DNA from: CAWACC01 sp964390695
GTDB lineage: Bacteria > Chlamydiota > Chlamydiia > Chlamydiales > Parachlamydiaceae
Direction: 5' to 3'
Length of the DNA stretch: 18,661 nucleotides
Assembly (NCBI GenBank): GCA_964390695.1
Contig: CAYMKI010000047.1
Location: 1-18,661, forward strand
Under the pieces are notes generated by a model. The model was given only the letters and a program-made list of their open reading frames with translations. It was not told where the DNA came from and searched no databases. The position numbers were made by a program, and so were the translations under genes. Below, piece by piece: positions 7,244 to 14,869 of the stretch. How positions within the stretch are numbered: the stretch's first letter is position 1; each line of letters begins with the position of its first letter.

Positions 7244-9265
7244 TTAAACCAGATAATTTTCTATTTTCTTCTTGGTGAGTGGATCCAATAGTTTATCCCC
7301 CTCCTTTAAGATCTGCTGTGCAAGCAGCTTGCCTTCGTTAGTTTTTACCAGCTGAGCCACAATATCATCTGCATAGGTTGCGCTATTGCGTTCAATCACA
7401 AATCGTTTTATCAACTTCTTGATTTCTTCAGTGAGATAGCCTGTGGTCGCGCACAGCTGCGCCCAGGCGCCCATAATAATATAATTTTCCGTAGCACTAA
7501 AAGAATTTTGAAGATCTAGAATCTTTAGATTCTCTAGAGTTATCTGACCCGAAACCATATTCAGGAAGGTCCTTGTCATGGGCCCATCAAATCTTTGGAG
7601 TTGTGGAGACACATTTTCTCCTTGAATTGCTTTATCAGCTACTTCACGAATATGCGATAACATTGCACTTTGAAATGTAGGAGCGTTATCAGGGATTTCT
7701 GTGCCTGTGAACCACTCTTCCAGTTTATTTGCTTGTTGGAATGACTCAAAATTTTCACAGATATTGTTGTGTTTCAGCCATAGTTTTAAAAATTGTACAA
7801 AACGTTCTCTGCAAATAGACTTAAACGCGAATACATTCATATAATCTTTCAAGAAACGATCGAAGACTTCTTTGCCCATAGCTTTTTCCAACATCATGAA
7901 AAACAGCTGACCTTTACCATAAGGGATGTAGCTGCTATTAAATTCCTTAGGCTGAAAATTAGCACACAGCTTCATCCCCTCTAAGTCTCCCGATTCCTTA
8001 AATTTTTTCATAGCCGCTCGCACATAATCCTGATTGGTCTGAAGATTCATTAAGGCATAATCTTCAGATATGCAAGCTGCACAGATCCTGTATTCTACAT
8101 ATGATGTCAAACCTTCATTAAAGAAAAATTCCTCCCAAACGCCATTGGTGACCAGATTTCCGGACCAACTATGCGCAAGTTCATGGGCCAATACATAGAT
8201 CCTATCTATACAATCACCACCTAAAAAACTTGCACAGGCATGCTCCATGGCGCCGAATGGATATGCTAAAGTCAGCAGCACCGGCGTATAGGCCTGCCAT
8301 AAATATGGACCAAAGATACTCTCTGCTTTTTCAATAAATTCAGGCAGTTTTGAAAACTTCTCTGAAGCCAGTTTAAGTTTGCAAGCTTCCGCATAGAGAC
8401 CTACACGTTTATTAGCTTCGCTCTTATAGGGGTGATATTGAAAATCTCCCACAGCAAAACCTAAGAGGTAAGAAGGGATTTTGTACGGCATATTCATACT
8501 GTAAACACCATCCGGTTGCAGCCCGTCAGGGTTGTTTACAGCGCTCCCCACTGCCATTAATTCAGGACTTCCTGTATTAATCGTAAGATTGTAGGTCAAT
8601 CTCACTTGAGGTGTATGTTGAGAGGGAAAGAAACTAGCTCCATCAATCGTCTCAGCCTGTGTAAATAGCATCGGATGTTTTTTTCCTTCAGTCATTTCTG
8701 GATTGCGCCAAAATAGACCGCAAGCACTCGGGCTTGTCTTGTATTCTATAGAAACCTTGCCGCATTTCTGATTTAAGGGTATGGCAATTTCTAAGGCCTG
8801 AGGCTTGTAAGCATCCGTGTTAACCACACGCCATTTGTCGGGAGATAGAAGTACATCGTTAACTTTAACTTCCATGATTTCCATATCTTTCACATCCAAG
8901 AACAGTTTCTGAATAGTATCGGGGTTTAAATTCTTGTAGGAAAGTTCAGCTTTACCACCAAGAGTTCTTTTGTCGAAATCAATGGAGTGGATATGCAAAT
9001 TCATATGATTGATTACAGCTTCTAAAGGCCTGGCATTGGAATAATTATCGGCGGGAAGCACTGGCAGGGATTTCAAGAATTCCTTCATCCACGGCTTTAA
9101 ATTATCTCTCAAGGCAGCCTTAATGGTCGCAAATTGAGTTTCCATAATAGCTCCATTTGTAAAATCGGATTTATGTGTTTCAAGATTTTTCTCTGGAATC
9201 AAGGCATTTACTTGCTCTTCTTTAGTGAAGACGGTGGAATGTATATTATTGACTGTAAGACTCAT
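7244..9265 (-). CDS. M1-family zinc aminopeptidase, leukotriene-A4-hydrolase-like
   Basis: A 673-residue gluzincin metallopeptidase expected to remove N-terminal residues from peptides. The zinc motif HELAH (361-365) is followed after 18 residues by the third ligand E384 (FFFNEG), the exact M1 spacing. The substrate N-terminus-binding glutamate is in GAMEH (338-342); most relatives have GxMEN. PYGKG keeps the catalytic tyrosine (449, equal to Tyr383 of human LTA4H), while the position of LTA4H Tyr378 is Ser. An N-terminal beta domain and a C-terminal helical-repeat domain as in LTA4H complete it. I chose the ATG at 9265 because AAGGAG (9271-9276, minus strand) lies 5 nt upstream; the frame stays open to a GTG at 9358, but that stretch lacks such support. 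The N-terminus has about 75 residues before the usual beta domain and no signal peptide, so it is probably cytosolic. It is probably transcribed alone and ends at a strong terminator. Confidence 0.93.
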   Translation of the reverse strand: MSLTVNNIHSTVFTKEEQVNALIPEKNLETHKSDFTNGAIMETQFATIKAALRDNLKPWMKEFLKSLPVLPADNYSNARPLEAVINHMNLHIHSIDFDKRTLGGKAELSYKNLNPDTIQKLFLDVKDMEIMEVKVNDVLLSPDKWRVVNTDAYKPQALEIAIPLNQKCGKVSIEYKTSPSACGLFWRNPEMTEGKKHPMLFTQAETIDGASFFPSQHTPQVRLTYNLTINTGSPELMAVGSAVNNPDGLQPDGVYSMNMPYKIPSYLLGFAVGDFQYHPYKSEANKRVGLYAEACKLKLASEKFSKLPEFIEKAESIFGPYLWQAYTPVLLTLAYPFGAMEHACASFLGGDCIDRIYVLAHELAHSWSGNLVTNGVWEEFFFNEGLTSYVEYRICAACISEDYALMNLQTNQDYVRAAMKKFKESGDLEGMKLCANFQPKEFNSSYIPYGKGQLFFMMLEKAMGKEVFDRFLKDYMNVFAFKSICRERFVQFLKLWLKHNNICENFESFQQANKLEEWFTGTEIPDNAPTFQSAMLSHIREVADKAIQGENVSPQLQRFDGPMTRTFLNMVSGQITLENLKILDLQNSFSATENYIIMGAWAQLCATTGYLTEEIKKLIKRFVIERNSATYADDIVAQLVKTNEGKLLAQQILKEGDKLLDPLTKKKIENYLV

Positions 9266-9592
9266 ATAATCTCCTTTTGATGATTTAACAAGCGACGAAG
9301 CAAGAAGGGAGTTTAGGCTGTCATGTGACCATAAAAACCCAATTCGGGAATCATACACATAGAATCTTTTTTATTATATATATTTTTTTCCATTCAGACA
9401 TTCCGATCTCCACTCCAAACGTTGTTGATGATCCATGTTATTTACCGATAGGGAACTGAAAGCAACTTCCTCTTATTGTGAAGTATTCATTTGCGTGGTA
9501 ACTCGGATTGTTTTAAAACTATTGATTAAATAATTAATAATTAGTTATGATAGAAAACTATAATAAATAATAAAAACATTCAGGAGAAAACC
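9266..9592. other. 327-nt divergent promoter region between aminopeptidase and secreted-protein gene
   Basis: It contains the plus-strand promoter listed separately. For the minus-strand aminopeptidase the best -10 is TATAAT (9378-9373), with only a poor -35 17 bp away (9401-9396, ATGTCT), so that promoter is uncertain. The part nearest the aminopeptidase is open in its frame but is treated as leader because of the strong ribosome site at 9271-9276. No other gene is seen. Confidence 0.5.
9522..9551 (+). promoter_or_regulatory. Candidate sigma70-type promoter for the secreted-protein gene
   Basis: TTGATT at 9522-9527 and TATGAT at 9546-9551 are spaced by 18 bp. Transcription would begin near 9558, leaving a leader of about 35 nt that includes the ribosome site GGAG at 9583-9586. 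A second TATAAT at 9559-9564 has no matching -35. The whole stretch is extremely AT-rich, which weakens any single assignment. Confidence 0.45.
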
Positions 9593-10612
9593 GTGATCAT
9601 AAAACATATCTTAAAATTATTATTTATATATATTACTATTCAAAGTTCAACACTTTTAGCTTCTTATCCAACAACCGCTGACTTCAAAAAACCCACAGAT
9701 CAACTGATTATGCGTGATTCTTGGAATAAAATCGAAAAACATCTAACTGACATGAAAATACCCGCTACATATTATCCGCTATTCAATACCATCGCTGAAT
9801 CCGAGTCTTGGGGGCATATAGGCTATCATGGAGCAAATCAAGACTTCCGCATTTATCAAGATATCATACGCCATGTGGTTGAGCAAATTCTCAGTATCCC
9901 TATCCGCAGTGATTTTCATTTTATGCGCATACCCGGAGATACAGATTTAAATCTTAATTCCATTAAGGAATTTCACGATTACTGGGGCAAACTCAACAAT
10001 AAAGGAGATGCTAAAGCTAAACAACTACTATCCTTTAACTTAGGAATATATGCCAACCACGACGTGAAAGGTTCGTGTTCATTGCATCTATTTATCCACG
10101 ATAAATCCAAAAACGACATCAACTACATTAGGCAGTTGACGCCGTTTTTTAATTCCTTAGGCATAGATCCAGAGAATTTAAGACAACTGTTCGACATAGC
10201 CCATCAAAGGTTATTTCTGGATGGAGGTGTCTTGATCAAGATGGGAGAAAACTCGCATTTAACGCATCCAGAGCATTTAGCGTATATCTACTCCGATGAG
10301 TTATGCTACCCTGCAAAGCGAGGGGGACATGTGTATGGCAATTCTTTGTTTTCCAATCATATAGAGCGCATGATGACGGATTTATACCTTCATCACGAGC
10401 TGGATATAGCTCCGCAGTACCGATTGCTTATCAATAATAAAGCTGTGTTAAATCCTTACGGCCCTTTTGAATTCAAGCGATGGGATTTGTATGACAGCGC
10501 TACGGTCGAATTATATGAAAATGAAATGAAAGCTGCCATTTCGAGCTTGAAATATGACGAAGAAAAAGTCGCAGCTTATAGGCAGTATTTATTGGATTTG
10601 TGGCAACTATAA
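9593..10612 (+). CDS. Probable secreted protein of unknown function
   Basis: The start is a GTG at 9593, supported by GGAG six bases upstream and by the signal peptide it opens: two lysine/histidine positions, a hydrophobic core (about 7-17) and a likely cleavage after LLA (21-23). The mature protein is about 316 residues with no further membrane span, so export to periplasm, surface or host is likely. Visible motifs are IGYHGANQDFRIYQDIIRHV (76-95), FMRIPGDTDLN (110-120), a histidine/cysteine-containing ANHDVKGSCSLHLF (154-167) and AKRGGHVYGN (241-250). The HG of YHG recalls the first strand of ADP-ribosyltransferases, but the other residues of such a site are not evident, so I make no enzyme call. 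It is transcribed from its own promoter and ends 6 nt before the stop of the convergent TPR gene. Confidence 0.8.
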   Translation: MIIKHILKLLFIYITIQSSTLLASYPTTADFKKPTDQLIMRDSWNKIEKHLTDMKIPATYYPLFNTIAESESWGHIGYHGANQDFRIYQDIIRHVVEQILSIPIRSDFHFMRIPGDTDLNLNSIKEFHDYWGKLNNKGDAKAKQLLSFNLGIYANHDVKGSCSLHLFIHDKSKNDINYIRQLTPFFNSLGIDPENLRQLFDIAHQRLFLDGGVLIKMGENSHLTHPEHLAYIYSDELCYPAKRGGHVYGNSLFSNHIERMMTDLYLHHELDIAPQYRLLINNKAVLNPYGPFEFKRWDLYDSATVELYENEMKAAISSLKYDEEKVAAYRQYLLDLWQL

Positions 10613-10618
10613 CTCTAG

Positions 10619-12724
10619 TCAAGAAACGCTTCCTTCTTCAGAAAGGCCTTGCCTTTTTGAGGGAGGTAAATTGCTGACAAAATTATGGAATGCCTGCGTG
10701 TGTCGCAAAGCTTCCAACCATTCGTCTTCGTAGATTTCCTTAAGCGGCGGTAAAGCATCGGCTTCCTCTGCTTTTTCCAGAAAATGCATAGCGTAGCTGT
10801 GTTTATTCATTAAAGAATACAAACAAGCTAGGTTATAGTATGACTGTATATTCCCTAAAGCTGCAGCCTGCAAGAGTTTGGATTCAGCAAGTTCGTATAA
10901 AGCATGCGCGTGATCAGAAAAGGTTTTTTCTTGAATCAGCTGAGAGAGATGAATCAAGGTGATCCCATAATCATTCCACCCCATGTCATCTTCGCAGTCC
11001 TGAGAAAGGAGAGCTTGAAACTGTTCGATGGATTTATGGAAACTCTCGATATCCAGGCATAACTCACCAAAATGCGCATAGGCTAAGGCCAGGTTATAGC
11101 GGGCATGAGAAAAGGTAGGATCTAATTCTATGACTTTTGTTAAAGCAGCGATCGCATGCTCATAGCAATCTGAGTCCTCCTGAAAGTCGCCGAGAAAATC
11201 CCAAGCACAGCCATAATTGTATAACCACTCCGGATCAATGCCTTTTTCACGATTACTCACCAGGTTATCTTCAAGAGCTTTGTCAAATTTTTCCAAACTA
11301 CCGAAAACGTGGCTTTTGTCATTAGTAACTTCTGCCCATCGCATCAGGACCACCCCCCAGTCGTTCCAAAACTGCCGCGAAGGCCTGTCGAAATTTTCCT
11401 CGGATTTAGAAAAGAGCAGGGTGCTGGTTTCTAATTCAGTCGCAGAATCGTTAATATCTCCTATAAGGAAATAGGCTGAGGCTAAACCATAAAGCAAATT
11501 AGGGTCATTCTTTTTCAGAGCTAAGCCGTGATTGAATTTTTCTATCGCTTCCACAAAAAAACTATCGTCGGCAAAATATTTACCAAGCTCCAGCAGACAA
11601 AGCCCGTAATAGTACCAGCTCTCACAGGCGTCCGGCTCCTTTTGTAGTGTTTGCGCGATTTTTTGTTTAGCTTCTTGGATTTTATTGACGTTTTCAGATA
11701 ATGATCCATACAGCATCAAAGACAAAGCCCACTGTAAGCCTATCGAAGCAAGGTCGGGGTCCAGCGCTTGAGCTTGTTCAAATTTCGTTAAACTATCTAA
11801 CGCCAGCTCTAAGTCACGGTAGAACTTGCCGCCCTGATAAAGCAGAGAGCCCCATTGGGCATACAATTGGGATGAAGACGGGTTAAGCTGCCCTGCCATC
11901 TTGTAGCATTCTTCAGATTGATTGAAGTCGCTTTCCGATAGCCCGGCTTCAAACAAGTGCCTATAGGCGTTTGCAAGTCCTAGCCAACCTTCAAAATAGT
12001 CGAAGCCATCCCGGACAGCCTGATGATAACAATCTACCGCTTCGAGATACAGATCTGTTTTATTCAACTGCGGGGCCAATTCCATAAATATAGTACCGTA
12101 CTCTGCCCAAAACTGCGGCCTCTGACTTTCTATTCCTATATCCGAGGCGCGACGGAACTTCTCGAGAGCTTGTACATAATCCGAAGATTCTCCTGACAGC
12201 TTGCCCCAGTGGAACCACAGCACCCCCCATTGCCAGTAGAGCCTTGCCAAGTCATCTCGTTCGTCTTTGATCTGATTAAAAGCAAAACCGAAAAAGACGT
12301 CAGCTTTCTGATAATAGCTTTCATCTTCTTGGAGACTCCCTAATGCCGTGTAGACTTCTCCAAGGCATAAATTAGCGCTAAAATGATGTTCTTCGAGTTC
12401 TATTACTTTACAAAAGGCTTCTTCGGCCAATTTCAGCAAGGCATAATGGGTGCGGTGCGATAAGTAGATGCAGCCTATGCGAAAAAATAAAGCGGGGTCT
12501 TTGGGTGTAATGCGAGTGGCAATCCGAAAACTTTCTATGCCATTTTTATCAGTCTGAGCCAACTGCTTTTCTCCCCGCATCACAAACAGCGCTGCCAAGG
12601 AATGCCGATCTTCGTGATTGAGCGATTTCCATGTAGCAGTCTTCTGATAAGGTTCCAGCTCTTCGTATTTTTGGTGAGCGAGAATTTCTTTAAGTTTTTG
12701 CTGAGAAAAGTTGTTTTGATTCAT
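10619..12724 (-). CDS. Large TPR-repeat (tetratricopeptide) protein
   Basis: A 701-residue all-helical protein built almost entirely of degenerate tetratricopeptide repeats. Recurrent units of the type AxxxYGxxLxxxGxxxxDxxxxxxAIxxFxxALxLxPxxxxxxYxLA run from about residue 60 to 660, each often with an extended linker. Clear copies are HAIAALTKVIELDPTFSHAR and EAIEKFNHGLALKKNDPNLL. Such superhelices act as protein-binding scaffolds or chaperones; the partner is unknown. There is no signal peptide or membrane segment, so it is probably cytosolic. The acidic composition and long inter-repeat loops are notable. The ATG at 12724 has a weak ribosome site. The upstream promoter at 12755-12783 makes it a separate transcript from the HAD gene 92 nt upstream. 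The last codons come within 6 nt of the convergent neighbour with no room for a separate terminator. Confidence 0.88.
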   Translation of the reverse strand: MNQNNFSQQKLKEILAHQKYEELEPYQKTATWKSLNHEDRHSLAALFVMRGEKQLAQTDKNGIESFRIATRITPKDPALFFRIGCIYLSHRTHYALLKLAEEAFCKVIELEEHHFSANLCLGEVYTALGSLQEDESYYQKADVFFGFAFNQIKDERDDLARLYWQWGVLWFHWGKLSGESSDYVQALEKFRRASDIGIESQRPQFWAEYGTIFMELAPQLNKTDLYLEAVDCYHQAVRDGFDYFEGWLGLANAYRHLFEAGLSESDFNQSEECYKMAGQLNPSSSQLYAQWGSLLYQGGKFYRDLELALDSLTKFEQAQALDPDLASIGLQWALSLMLYGSLSENVNKIQEAKQKIAQTLQKEPDACESWYYYGLCLLELGKYFADDSFFVEAIEKFNHGLALKKNDPNLLYGLASAYFLIGDINDSATELETSTLLFSKSEENFDRPSRQFWNDWGVVLMRWAEVTNDKSHVFGSLEKFDKALEDNLVSNREKGIDPEWLYNYGCAWDFLGDFQEDSDCYEHAIAALTKVIELDPTFSHARYNLALAYAHFGELCLDIESFHKSIEQFQALLSQDCEDDMGWNDYGITLIHLSQLIQEKTFSDHAHALYELAESKLLQAAALGNIQSYYNLACLYSLMNKHSYAMHFLEKAEEADALPPLKEIYEDEWLEALRHTQAFHNFVSNLPPSKRQGLSEEGSVS

Positions 12725-12754
12725 AAACCCGATAAAATGAAAATATTCAGTCTA

Positions 12755-12783
12755 ATAATACCTTAATTTTACTTTTAACACAA
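12755..12783 (-). promoter_or_regulatory. Candidate sigma70-type promoter for the TPR gene
   Basis: On the minus strand TTGTGT (12783-12778) and TATTAT (12760-12755) are separated by exactly 17 bp, giving a start near 12748 and a leader of about 24 nt. It lies in the 92-nt spacer between the HAD stop and the TPR start. Confidence 0.45.
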
Positions 12784-12816
12784 AATATTCTTTTCTTCTA
12801 AATACAGAGGTATAGG

Positions 12817-13494
12817 TCATGGCGGAGAACTTTTCAAGTTCAAAAGCAAATTCTCTTCAATTTCATTTAAGTTTTCCACTAAATATTTTGCATTGAAGTC
12901 TTTAGGAACGACCACTTTCTTATATGGACCTTGCAATAATCGGATGGTTTGAAACCCCAAAGGTTTAATGCCGACGAAATCTTTGTAGGGGTTATCGGCG
13001 ATATACACCATCTGCGAAGGGGTCACCTTTTCCCATGCGCATATTTTAAGAAAACAGTAGGGTGAAGGTTTTTGATATTTTAAGCCATAGGAATAAGTGC
13101 ATATGCATTTCTTAACCATCGGTCCCAATCTTAGAGCCTGAAATTTATTCCTTTGCACCCTTTGATTACCGTCGGTCAAGACATATATAGGATGAGCCTT
13201 CAAACGCTCTAAGCATACCTTGGCCTCTGGATACAAAGAGATCGTTGGCGCATGGCTGCGATACACACTGACACAGTGCACGACTCTTTCCTTTGTCAAA
13301 AGCCCGTGGCGCTGTAAAAAACGGTCAAACACATGCTGACGTTGCTTTGCAAATTCCTCTTGCAGCTCGTGCAGGATTTGTCCGGAAGAAATATTCATAT
13401 GCGGCGCAAGATATTCGGCAACAGCTCTAAAACCGCTGAACACAAAATCTAATTCCCGATAAAGGGTGTCATCTAAATCAAAAACTACGACCAA
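12817..13494 (-). CDS. HAD-superfamily hydrolase (phosphatase-like)
   Basis: A 225-residue haloacid-dehalogenase-type phosphohydrolase. Motif I is FDLDDTLY with nucleophile D6 and acid/base D8; motif II is T107 in YVLTDGN; motif III is K142 in KYQKPSP; motif IV is YIADNPYKDF with D167 and D172 for Mg2+. A helical C1-type cap lies at about 15-85. The substrate is probably a phosphorylated small molecule or sugar. The only reasonable start is a TTG at 13494: an in-frame TAG lies four codons upstream, the DLDD strand begins five codons later, and AGGA is placed 7 nt upstream. The gene overlaps the 3' end of the ATP-grasp gene by 10 nt, so translational coupling is likely. The pairing suggests the two enzymes act on one pathway, for example assembly of a modified sugar or amino-acid conjugate. 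A transcript-ending hairpin was not found. Confidence 0.9.
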   Translation of the reverse strand: MVVVFDLDDTLYRELDFVFSGFRAVAEYLAPHMNISSGQILHELQEEFAKQRQHVFDRFLQRHGLLTKERVVHCVSVYRSHAPTISLYPEAKVCLERLKAHPIYVLTDGNQRVQRNKFQALRLGPMVKKCICTYSYGLKYQKPSPYCFLKICAWEKVTPSQMVYIADNPYKDFVGIKPLGFQTIRLLQGPYKKVVVPKDFNAKYLVENLNEIEENLLLNLKSSPP

Positions 13495-14438
13495 GGAATT
13501 ATCCTATCGACAGGGTGTCGGACCTGCCTTACTTCTGTGGTTGATCTGATAAAAGGATAACTTTCTATATCCTGATGCAGGCATTCTAGCAAAAACCAGT
13601 AAAAACTGTCTAATCCCACAGCAAGGCTGGCAGTGGAAGCGCCACCAAAACGGGGATTGCATTCGATCACATGAGGCTGCTGATTCTGATCAACTATGAC
13701 CTGTATCACCGCATGGCCATACAGGTTAAGGTGATGCGCTAACTGCTCTCCCAAATTCTCGAGTAAGGGATAAGATCGGGTAGTCGTGACTTGCGACTCC
13801 CCTCTTTCCACTACATCTCTCTGCCTAGCAACAACTCCCATGACTTTGTCTTTACGGCTTCGATAAAGGTCTAGGCTCCATTCTTCGCCCTGAATATAAG
13901 GTTGGATGAGAGGATCTTTAAGAATTTTAGAGTGCTTTACAGCTTCCTCTTTGCATAGACGCAAACCGACGCCTTGGCATCCGGCTCCAAAACGTTCTTT
14001 GACGACATATAAGGGAGCGTCTATCTCTTCGATAGCCGTTGATGCGGGTATAGCCGGAAACTTGGCTTGCATCAGAACATCTTGAAATTTTAATTTATCT
14101 AGGCACTTTTCGATGGCTTCTATGGGAGAGACCATAATCCCGATATCTTCAGCGGCAAAGTCTTGGTAATACCTGGATAAAAATTCCACATCGGCATTGC
14201 GTGTAGGTATGATGGCTTTAATGTGATGGTCTCGACAGTAGCTGAGAATTTCATCGAGGGTTATATCATATAGCAAAGGCATCTGCCAGAAGCGATCGAC
14301 AGCATAGCTGGCAATACTATTGAGATTGCTATCTGCACCGTGGACGATAGAATCCGCTCTCAATCGCTTCGCTGCTTTTTTGACAGCTTCAACTAACGGC
14401 CATTTTTTTGATAGGCTGGTAATTAAAATTCCAAACAC
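13485..14438 (-). CDS. ATP-grasp ligase, CarB-like
   Basis: A 317-residue ATP-grasp enzyme of the carbamoyl-phosphate-synthase-large-subunit-like group, which joins a carboxylate to an amine or similar nucleophile through an acyl-phosphate. The pre-ATP Rossmann part starts with FGILITSLSKKWPLVEAVKK (2-21). The ATP-binding lysine is K147, followed by the glycine-rich FGAGCQGVGL (150-159). QPYIQGEEWSLDLY (179-192) is the adenine-binding strand, and the Mg2+ residues are E259, N261 and R263 in ECNPRFGG. The substrate is unknown. The start is GTG at 14438, which begins the family's typical ILITS strand; AAGGAAG (14449-14455, minus strand) lies about 9-10 nt upstream. The stop sits inside the HAD gene, making a two-gene unit. 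Confidence 0.9.
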   Translation of the reverse strand: MFGILITSLSKKWPLVEAVKKAAKRLRADSIVHGADSNLNSIASYAVDRFWQMPLLYDITLDEILSYCRDHHIKAIIPTRNADVEFLSRYYQDFAAEDIGIMVSPIEAIEKCLDKLKFQDVLMQAKFPAIPASTAIEEIDAPLYVVKERFGAGCQGVGLRLCKEEAVKHSKILKDPLIQPYIQGEEWSLDLYRSRKDKVMGVVARQRDVVERGESQVTTTRSYPLLENLGEQLAHHLNLYGHAVIQVIVDQNQQPHVIECNPRFGGASTASLAVGLDSFYWFLLECLHQDIESYPFIRSTTEVRQVRHPVDRIIPWS

Positions 14439-14591
14439 CGGTTCACACTTCCTTGAAATTTTCGTAACTCTTCATAAAAGTTGAGACTATCTCGGATATT
14501 ACCAAGAAGTTCTAATAACTTAAAACAATTCTTCATTCACGAAGTGTACATTTTCGACTACACAACAATGTAAATAGTTTGTAACAAACTC

Positions 14592-14623
14592 AACCACAGA
14601 GCCCAGTGAGAACTCAGGGAGAT
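14592..14623 (+). repeat. Second copy of the dispersed AACCRCAGAG repeat
   Basis: The stretch beginning AACCACAGAGCCCAGTGAGA aligns with the minus-strand reading of 705-672, about 26 identical columns of 34 including one 2-nt gap. Its first 13 bases also match 650-662 with a single difference. The two sites are 14 kb apart, both between genes. No partner arm is visible here, so this copy is not a hairpin. Confidence 0.55.
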
Positions 14624-14653
14624 TAAAACTAAAAGAAAGGGTTCATCACGCAA

Positions 14654-14803
14654 ATGAGTACAAGAATGAGTATGGTGAAGGGATCTAAATGGGTTCAAAT
14701 TCATGTTATGAATTCCATCTATGATATTAATCCGTTCTCCTATACCTATGTGGTTCACCCTGTGATTCAACCAGGCTACGCAGTATCTAAGGTGAATATT
14801 TAA
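14654..14803 (+). CDS. Doubtful small ORF, 49 codons
   Basis: ATG at 14654 to TAA at 14801-14803 encodes 49 residues starting MSTRMSMVKGSKW and ending AVSKVNI. An AAAGGG stretch lies about 12 nt before the start, too far for a normal ribosome site. Composition is protein-like (hydrophobic and aromatic residues alternating in INPFSYTYVVHPV), but I recognise no family. It is the only plus-strand candidate between two minus-strand genes. It could be a real small protein, a remnant of a degraded gene, or chance. Confidence 0.2.
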   Translation: MSTRMSMVKGSKWVQIHVMNSIYDINPFSYTYVVHPVIQPGYAVSKVNI

Positions 14804-14869
14804 TCATAAATGCACAATCAACCCTATATCTTCTAAATACTGCCCATCCTGTTGTCTACATTCCTCTCT

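Larger units (their letters stand above)
14439..14869. other. 431-nt intergenic region between ATP-grasp gene and giant repeat protein
   Basis: Both flanking genes are on the minus strand, so this region holds the 3' end signals of the giant gene and the promoter of the ATP-grasp-HAD unit. No convincing hexamer pair or T-tailed hairpin was found. It contains a 13-nt palindrome GTTTGTAACAAAC at 14577-14589, a copy of the dispersed AACCACAGAG repeat and one short plus-strand ORF, listed separately. Confidence 0.5.

Noticed and set aside
9266..9358. Longer aminopeptidase from a GTG start at 9358
   Set aside because: A strong AAGGAG site 5 nt before the ATG at 9265 decides the start; the extra 31 residues have no family equivalent and no ribosome site.
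9593..10612. Assignment of the secreted protein as an ADP-ribosyltransferase
   Set aside because: Only an HG dipeptide in YHG supports it; no convincing matching Tyr-Glu or Ser-Thr-Ser plus Glu set is seen, so no enzyme name is given.
14558..14770. 70-codon minus-strand ORF
   Set aside because: It runs through the dispersed repeat and antisense to the small plus-strand ORF, has no ribosome site and low-complexity composition with many His and Asn.
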